A DNA stretch of 64,000 nt from Neorhodopirellula pilleata (GTDB lineage Bacteria > Planctomycetota > Planctomycetia > Pirellulales > Pirellulaceae), in assembly GCF_007859915.1 (NCBI RefSeq), contig NZ_SJPM01000001.1, positions 919,502-983,501 on the forward strand, given 5' to 3'. How positions within the stretch are numbered: position 1 is the stretch's first letter; every line of letters begins with the position of its first letter. Shown in pieces: positions 61,801 through 64,000 of this stretch. Made by a program: the position numbers and the translations under genes. The notes beneath the pieces are model-generated. The model was not told the DNA's origin, ran no database searches, and saw only the letters and a list, made by a program, of their open reading frames with translations.

Positions 61801-64000
61801 TTCATCGTCGACAACCATCACGCGGCGGTTGTCACGAACGACGACGTCCCCGACGACAGGAATGAAAGGCGTGTTGTTGACAATGCGAATGCCGCTGTCT
61901 TTGCGGGGTTCGTAGTCGGCTGTTGCGGTGTACGCGTCCGCTTCGATGAAGATGCTACCCGGGGCCGCAAACACATCGGGCAGATCGAGGAACATCGCAT
62001 CGAGTTCGTCGCGAACCGATGTGACTTCACCGACGCCTACGATCGTGTACGTTTCGAGCAATCCGAGGTCCGCGAGCGTGCGATTAATTTGTTCGAGTTG
62101 AACTTGATAACGGGCAATGGCTTCGGCGTTGTTGGAGTGCGATGCCATCCATTCCATCACCTGGTTGCGTTGTTCGACCAACAGCGTCCCGACGTTGCGG
62201 TAGGACAGTTTCGGCAACGGCACGTCGGGATTCTTGATGACGTAGAACTTACCGTTGAGGTCGCTTTCGAATCGCAACGTTTGATCGGAATCGAAAGACG
62301 AGGCGTTGAGTGCTTTCGTGTTGTATTCGGCTTCACTGATCGGTGTCCAACGCAGCGTATTAGAGAAGTCTTCGTCTTGCAGAACGACCTGTTCACTTTC
62401 GAGCAGCGGTAGCGGGTTGCCTTCGTTGTCCTTGAGGATGAACTCGTAGTGCCCACCGAGGGTTCCGCCGGCGAACGCGTTCTCGCCGTTGAATTGAACC
62501 AGCTTGACGACGGTTCCCAGACTCACGTCGACGGCGATTTGATCCACGTTCAGCGGTGCGAAGTGGTAGTTGACTTGAGGATCGAGCGGCAATGTGATCG
62601 CGGCCGCGAAATCATAGTCGGCTTGGGAGCTGATTAGCCCCGGGTCTTGATCGGTGCCCGCGAGTTGCGGATCGGCCAAGCCCAATCGGCCGCTGACGTC
62701 GAAGCCGTGATCGGCGAGGTCCTTGGCGACGCTACGAATCGCCAACACGGACTTGTTGAAAATGCCGGCGGTGATTTTGGAAGCGTCGTTTCCGGGGACC
62801 GAACCGTCCGAAACGATGACTTGATTGTGATGGTTGATCCGCACGTTGCTGGGGACTTCGTAACCGTACGGTACGGCCGATAGCGACAAGACCATTCCGT
62901 CGGTTTCGGCCCTCAGGGGAATGCCGTCGCTGCGTTCGGCGATCAGGACGACGTCTTTGAAGCCTTCGATCCGCGAGTCACGGTTGATGTCCACGACGGT
63001 GGTCATGTTGATGTTCGCGTCCGGCGTTCCGACCGCGATGCTGGGACCTAGCGACGCGGTGGTGACCTCGACGTTACTGAACAGCGAAACCAAATTGGGC
63101 ACTTGGAAGTTGCTGCGTCCGGCTTGCAAACGGATCTCAGCTCCCCGGACTAACGAATCGGTGACATTGACCGACGTATCGACGTTGGCGTTCGCGTTGG
63201 CGTCGGCACCGGCGGCGACGTGGACGCCGGCGGCGAACAGGTTCGCGCTCGGGAACAATCCGATGTCGCTGACCGTGGCAACGTGGACGTCACCGCGGCG
63301 GTTGATGATTTCGGCGGTGTCAAAGTTCACGTTCGCGTTTGTGTGAGACGTGATGTTGCTGATCGCGGTGGTCAGCCCGAATCCAGAGACCGCTTCGATG
63401 CGAACGCTATCGAAGGCTTCGCCGTTGGTCGTCGCTTCGATCTCGAGCTTGCCCGGGTTGTCGAGGGTTCCGCCGTTGACTTCGATCGTCGCGCCGCTGG
63501 AGACATCTATGTTGGCGTCGAGCGGATTGCTCGATGTTCCGATCTCGGTGTTGCTGACCAAGACGGTGGCGCTGGCCAAACCGACGCTGCCGCTGCGGAG
63601 GTTCGGCGTGTTGTTTTCGCCGTCGCTCTTTTGGACGGTGTTGTTGGCCCCGATCGACAAACTCGCGGCGCGGACGTTGGCGTTGGTGCCGATGTTCACG
63701 TTGGCGTCACCGGTCATCCGGGTCAACGTTCCCGCTCCGGCACCGGTTCCCAATGCGATCGAGTAGGCATCGGCGAACGAGTTGCCGAGCTGTGTGTTGG
63801 ACGAAACGATTTGCATCGGCCCGGCGGTGATGTTCGCGTTCTCGCCGATTTGGACGAGTGTTTCCTGGTCGCTGATGACTTTTGATTCCGACGCCGACGC
63901 GGCGATCACGCCGCCTCCGGCCGCCACGGTGCTGGCGATGAGGTTGTCGGCCGACAGTGCGGACAACGACAAGCTTCCCGCCGTGATGACGGCACCGCCG
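46894..64000 (-). CDS. Giant secreted RTX / beta-helix protein (partial, N-terminus outside window)
   Basis: At least 5,700 residues; the frame has no stop up to base 64000 (GGAVITAG precedes the first possible start at 63972), so this is only the C-terminal portion. From the N-terminal side: beta-helix-like repeats in the style of filamentous haemagglutinin (nt 64000-59000); a section with recurring DF-x-D-x-x-x-W motifs (62400-56900); low-order RTX-like loops such as GGEGDDSFQIG (55100-54100); two Calx-beta-like repeats (53520-52810, VLEGDATTRIDDTYTVQLTT); long RTX arrays (52110-47900); a PKD-like domain (47830-47560, SATATFVWEVTDADG); a last RTX block (47370-47140); and the end GDEQYLF. 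Presumably a calcium-stabilised surface or released adhesin; no type I exporter genes are in the window. Confidence 0.9.
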   Translation of the reverse strand, partial: GGAVITAGSLSLSALSADNLIASTVAAGGGVIAASASESKVISDQETLVQIGENANITAGPMQIVSSNTQLGNSFADAYSIALGTGAGAGTLTRMTGDANVNIGTNANVRAASLSIGANNTVQKSDGENNTPNLRSGSVGLASATVLVSNTEIGTSSNPLDANIDVSSGATIEVNGGTLDNPGKLEIEATTNGEAFDSVRIEAVSGFGLTTAISNITSHTNANVNFDTAEIINRRGDVHVATVSDIGLFPSANLFAAGVHVAAGADANANANVDTSVNVTDSLVRGAEIRLQAGRSNFQVPNLVSLFSNVEVTTASLGPSIAVGTPDANINMTTVVDINRDSRIEGFKDVVLIAERSDGIPLRAETDGMVLSLSAVPYGYEVPSNVRINHHNQVIVSDGSVPGNDASKITAGIFNKSVLAIRSVAKDLADHGFDVSGRLGLADPQLAGTDQDPGLISSQADYDFAAAITLPLDPQVNYHFAPLNVDQIAVDVSLGTVVKLVQFNGENAFAGGTLGGHYEFILKDNEGNPLPLLESEQVVLQDEDFSNTLRWTPISEAEYNTKALNASSFDSDQTLRFESDLNGKFYVIKNPDVPLPKLSYRNVGTLLVEQRNQVMEWMASHSNNAEAIARYQVQLEQINRTLADLGLLETYTIVGVGEVTSVRDELDAMFLDLPDVFAAPGSIFIEADAYTATADYEPRKDSGIRIVNNTPFIPVVGDVVVRDNRRVMVVDDELKQFTPGNVYFNNVLASGSEDGDGFGTGTISVVNKVISPEDADLLSPTNDVNVATNEAISFSAPDDLYINGSIINENGTVLVSNADGSIHVSGEIRGSSVTVNAGNDFNLNSQDWLHTNRDPRQYMNYQYFRSSVYNDAGNTRSRVFTDGADAVIPPFEFARVFVYPEHIRNNRFFQIFWSPQRLYQTRFVIRPVAGAGQSLASNIARDEAAITAQGAITITARYLNVNGLIQSGVDTIKLNIDENFRSNVTTDSLTDSEGRPLPGIRFTDNDSEVSVPVDGYFDATKNAIVVNRIAPTGGRITLAGQLMSTGNGRLVAAHGHASVQIDNDSPYSIIVNEIDTTTDRTGEIILVDSSTLRKTIYSMIDGAMHAEHFTGVLESGTAGAAGVDALARINYTSASTRTPDDPSTSAGDVNTATQMWYVPGRFDQFNIGEVPNLQYVWIEGQDKTKVSVRKFEKKSFNLFGDNSFGDMLVKDSSYKWEVYNFRDSQPVLKSESVLRPGDPGYVNAALNRAYTVTYTQEFDTTVDIDATNIVYDAVNGLVNGQPTRFYRYKGAATELVLANQNFGDAGLWDDVSSTPPSRNAAGLFPTNVVGSDFANQSERRRRWTTGGGWLRKKTIHTEVTTITGLTDYYTQTLKADHAISISFIGGATHSNVSIDSVGDIILQGDISLPRNLDSNGNPLPNAGNTVVLHSDGDIVGADTIGFFGVTPELHSGGDINVNVETNNGPITVSAGGTVRIDGITNTTTAQKQTSFSYNDQSLASPGDNTIGPNPPTDPNAVGGPSGEPLPMMGFSAFFDPMSGSSVVVEEDPGVITIDRIDADGDVFITAANGVVVKPDAEREPSVFGADSWHVRGDKVEIRTRIGGIGSATDPVRIDSNRFGDQAGVADTGGLAAFAETDIYIQETAGDLILSSPEYYNSQIEPGQPIEELVGIAVRSLTGGVFLATNNGDIRDGIVETFAGPTPEEIAELDEQLAITGRNARDTVEQSMINDQSRLTNNYHRYWRETQRQIVDGVASTINGLAGIDLATSTITTGTPHGLETGDEISLSFASGFVGDVGPNAGIADSVTLDPIDWTLQSVIVEDNDPASPQNVLLQTGNVITNQAGEQYQYIGENAINVNVHEIDFTDEDNYVEIRVQTNTSEMRFGESLQILPGDFVTNDGGELRQYLGERPMQLGVSDGQIFYVVKDSDTSFRLATSRADAAIIPTHFDADYDFMDPDNPDPPIYRRGALVDFYNSPGDLSPLSFVTFDYTTDAGPAPDGHDPNEDFDLTAAEIGVTYDPNKVILIPEVNPEGVGGLPDDRQTRREDRVIPQDRFASPLSGTLTRALFPLVDQINNGSAAATGETLNIQANVIELHICDTDDAVNPPTGRLGQLSEVRSFDLENGLALPSELDFMDTQDPPQLLAAEYQDAVDLWTENRSFLSRTQVDDIIGVHYVTYEYLGDTVSTYDFDNDDFSDAGKWRRIVLRNIVDTNDDGVTENISSVTLAHGDHVLNEDDPDNYGVFEFIGVADGDPAVVVELSSEDFNDTSRWTLRTPDVETKNFTTTPVTPNFDNRLDTASIVRHSQIVRMQTDLDDDGTVQFYRFLVLDTETDTTGMTPGEAQETRENYSERIEFATEDFSDTDRWEAISSVITTPFAQDMSAGAWVADNRTPERMTAQIVDDVNVETITVTVDSDATTGNILVLAEGDVALYGTNDLYVQQIHTGGNVRVSSDDGLIDNLHGDAAVIAGGDVSISAVNLRTTAGENDPFRVLVSTLGELSGSVDGAFRVIQGSGSETINGTLFNFNDLTVSRAFSNSLIDITVTDGDLTIGKLESNDAVRLVATGSLFEQFGNGQPTDWNVKSDTIELLIGGNVGTALAPVDFRVSDNIFGDVQGNVYVRNDIATQIGRLNIDGTIAQFDILGELKLVELLANSATTTLLTQGSVIDGRLLNTDDDLAGDPHVQTRHLVIDTRGVANSTIGTAIKPILIDTSYTADINTPVPGSVNAEAESSIWLTETTGDMLIDTITSLNANVTLVGVGGLLDVNDDSLINVTGNTVNLTAGDGDGNSGSIGTSSNDLEINSRATYNVVVDVTRPDTDPVPADPTERLNASATDGIYVSDIAGSLVIGTIVNTDGGDVRITLPDLASTGQDLLIDTQSSITVDVADGAPDTEGNLILHVGDDVMIRTSGGPNDHPTIDVHREVEIRADYNDIDHADVDVRDIDDNTGALVYVLSNIAAPITRIFGGKDEDTMFIEHLATNRYYIDGRGRTDVINITLDGEGDERISVDDTGDADDGADRILVLGTAERDLFLLRTNFLALLQEDPTEPDDQDGLKSTYERIDYTDAINGRLRVNSLGGNDSFVSDDNSVITTLDGGEGDDSFQIGQVFGFDPDVSGDLGPDDSIGTQQLANGSFLSYGISMPMVIYGGNGADLFTVFSNKAAIRLEGEGGNDKFLIRAFLIEGKTTVEGGEGDDEIEYNINAPVSINGGDGTDTVTAVGTEGPDSFVLTEDGVFGAGLNVTVDGVEEAIEVDGLEGDDTFYVLGTRAGVSYTIIGGLGSDTITIGGDVVTDIVSTDNRGNSAVINHSSESDVDEEYDGAIVPGVNVTVAGSGGGSGVTASTVAGAITITQSGGSTVVIEDSLTPADAIDSYTIQMVIDRQKTGVGAYDYRNQFVYVTISAAVASTGNRDEQGRQGESLEISTDGGTTWVPSAVVVFDGSSDGTWKATHEVLVRGKSDLAIEGERLSQISHSVLSTHPDFFRMPLQDVQVKVFDNDIGGLIIQETVDTTVLEGDATTRIDDTYTVQLTTEPQRPDLLAPEGPGNSSEVTIELGQDGSELEFFDSLGNPITTLTFDASNWNTPQVVTVRANNDGVKENFMTRVVTHTIQSGPAEYLLNTTGPTVNVDIHDDETAGAFIEQSDGETIVSKNGDVTDSYTIRLTKAPEIPAGGVATDAIVRIPLLQDGQTILTSNAVPSRIIAGVDGGPDYIEFDATNWWLPVTVDVAADPTFQPVGQPTKQFAYAGHLLSAMQGPITIRGGQGSSGNQVITVAIMLPGETAGVLPDQEDPTNENVQTDTLLVFNDGSVTDDTVDMSAGRISGLGMGTQVVVVEGEGGDPDTIVPAGISYVDLEVVEVMLGSGDDTINITSTTPGTMTVVHGGGNTNDGVRGGDIFNVTQATIDDVLQPLGVDGDLLIENDVDAPLILLGDTFQDGFRYTGIAGIGSGNSIAYDHYGDDVFNITSTFGVTVYGGLGDDTIDGGDGDDLLLGGGGNDTIFGRGGDDQIMGDSGLNADLTTRFDRALKVLDIVVAPVVLTTEQEDAFRSIEVGGLSYAVNYDSITGGDDNLFGNDGNDLIFGDHGSITKEAVIAATGTDTPETDDDAPEVLAMLLLTNRAVVTAQSESTDVGGDDQITGDDGDDRIFGGFGTDYINHSRDEQVLNPESGSDILVGDNGRLRFFHADGLAVGLGLGILELAETIDWQNGGQDFITAGVGRKIILGGAGGDRLLAGSDTVADLILGDEGVANFDTTTGIITDVQTTVHDQGGDDTITAGNSTNILLGGFGADNITGGDARDVILGDNGIANFNATGDLIFIETTATAIGGNDMIVAGGGDDVVLGGAADDTINGNAGLDVLLGDNGSIDYRLDGDLSTLDQIITIDPTIGGADIIYGGEDNDTIIGGSFNDTLHGNEGHDIILGDHAEVDFRRPVDRRVISRFITSADGGGDDVINGDEGDDFVFGGQGYDIINGGIGQDDLVGGHNVPFGDDTNDLIHGDDDEDVILGDNGLIERTLLSVQLGTWETYMAPFETIVIREINAYDDRDGIGGDDELYGDGAQDILIGQRGNDTIHGGDESDEIIGGIGNDTLHGEAGQDFILGDAGQILRAFHGPDSAQPEGTPRLNADGVWHRDMVTEQIGTVTNIIPIDPVNLNNPPADLAAQLLAADRILFAGVHLPAATGLGQKSNDPQTGLWQTVAILVDLLDANDDIVNGGDGNDVIIGDRGNDTLGGDAGDDVVIGDQGVNLPSAWTDLPQMLDTIRLIGVDALADDWTGLRLDLHPDGHVVAAEMVARVGGFVSEPPRWDRVSSLNPVLESLANEDAILTEDGFRLAPSLLALPHFFGHAGELQGNDSLNGGDDDDLLFGDNLLISNELRTGLPTLDATIDSVENAMATIMTALDAMAMDHQLVRKQINGDDIGANEIRIGADTISGGDGNDLIAGDDGVYRLPRITSPSDDALALQRYFADLETLAVDAIGLMGVAHLGVIDVLIDDARTTRPSLPVLSGNSIEHVYLHLLNLNEDDLFGDEGNDTIVGGNATMIAPIVNGNASDLPSTPVDLGLTVAETDLLNDALRTAGIANEAALAARRDARVIDVVRQLSLRPTLDRIAFVPRVNRQWDLDELHGGDGNDSMIGDDGYLVTPLVSTTPTTPLETRELERHLRALLTELSVEERLATTARYEADATTARLRSEIGDTMLPAKRHGEIDSVFDLNNDELDGDEGNDVMLGDHGSIVSPLFADAPTVYQTLDGVEFETGFRDDSLRRLLDQPVFAKVTVITNEDELDGGDGADELLGQTGDDQLNGRDGADILRGGNGDDDIRSVTAEDRAYDDGADEPRGYLDDELGDRRFTGSSAVEQRLFLDAAVGSVDASAWSIGDNAGTTPEDTGNVDPPTPVARTIVLDPPTTIGVVGQVTELFVSVTDLPISATATFVWEVTDADGKVIAGGSGDTFRFTPPSAGTFNVSVAMTDNEHGFANATLPLTFGSASLVDDPANVGMRILIIGGTDQADDIRLVALRGAPNRVEVHVRNDFNQWTRTTYDNISRIEVYGGDGDDDISTDRQLMIPVRLYGGNGDDKLTGGGANDYLQGDAGADRLLGNNGNDILIGGLGTDRLTGGDDDDLLIGDELTPDPGKTDVDSLLTRWSGSTDSVADRLADLIADLSASIQGDGAKDRLDGGRGVDAFFSESDDYLLVRRREGDEQYLF
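47140..52110 (-). repeat. RTX nonapeptide repeat region of the giant protein
   Basis: Dozens of GG-x-G-x-D-x-L/I/F-x repeats, for example GGLGDDTIDGGDGDDLLLGG at its N-terminal edge and GGNGDDKLTGGGANDYLQG near its C-terminal edge. Calcium-binding beta-rolls are expected. Blocks are separated by roughly 60-130-residue non-RTX helical stretches, and the PKD-like domain lies inside this range. Confidence 0.88.

Noticed and set aside
47248..63885. Many long plus-strand open frames opposite the giant gene (up to 508 codons, e.g. 53854-55380)
   Set aside because: They are antisense to an uninterrupted coding frame; the Asp/Gly-rich RTX codons (GAC, GGC) give few stops on the other strand. Their products are Val/Asp-rich without motifs.

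Overview
The window looks like chromosome from a planctomycete, most likely a marine Rhodopirellula-like member of the Pirellulales. This is inferred from the giant RTX/beta-helix exoprotein, the TPR plus ASPIC/UnbV lipoprotein, the many palindromic intergenic elements with REP-type (Y1) transposases, a short divergent DnaA away from dnaN, and lipopolysaccharide (Kdo) genes beside a very large LptC/OstA-like protein. No rRNA, tRNA or CRISPR array was recognised.

Layout. 1-5.3 kb (+): the tail of an unidentified gene, then three translationally coupled genes for an ABC-2 type exporter (large membrane-anchored accessory protein, ATPase, permease). 5.3-11.1 kb: a scarred stretch with palindromic repeats, a truncated WYL-type regulator, a TPR/VCBS/ASPIC lipoprotein with repeat-derived ends, a decayed REP transposase with a DnaA-like C-terminal domain, a possible group II intron tail and two small ORFs. 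11.1-16.2 kb (+): kdsD-kdsC-large LptC-like gene, each overlapping the next, matching the order of the E. coli kdsD-kdsC-lptC locus. 16.7-19.3 kb (+): L-serine dehydratase and a threonine-aldolase-family enzyme, with palindromic elements between and after them; one element is nested in another with an 11-bp direct repeat.

19.6-32.8 kb (-): a tightly packed nitrate assimilation operon. In transcription order: nrtA (binding lipoprotein), nrtB (permease with an unusual helical insertion), two nitrate-type ABC ATPases, a GAF-like protein, a fused DmsB-DmsC-like electron-transfer/membrane-anchor protein, the molybdopterin nitrate reductase, the siroheme nitrite reductase, and an NADPH flavoprotein with an Fe-S module in place of a flavodoxin domain. 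The gene order predicts uptake of nitrate, two-electron reduction to nitrite and six-electron reduction to ammonium, with an unconventional electron supply. An outer-membrane porin with its own terminator lies just upstream (33.2-34.9 kb) and may be the entry channel.

35.2-46.6 kb: a small helical protein, a rhomboid protease, an apparently intact REP-associated transposase bracketed by oppositely oriented REP-like repeats, a sulfotransferase remnant, a methyltransferase, tryptophan synthase beta, a DUF429-like nuclease-fold protein, dnaA, a cysteine desulfurase, a one-TM protein, and scpB with a roughly 100-residue Asp/Glu tail. 46.9-64.0 kb (-): the last 5,700 or so residues of one giant secreted protein whose start lies beyond the window. 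It carries beta-helix-like regions, Calx-beta-like repeats, long RTX calcium-binding arrays broken by helical inserts, and a PKD-like domain near its end.
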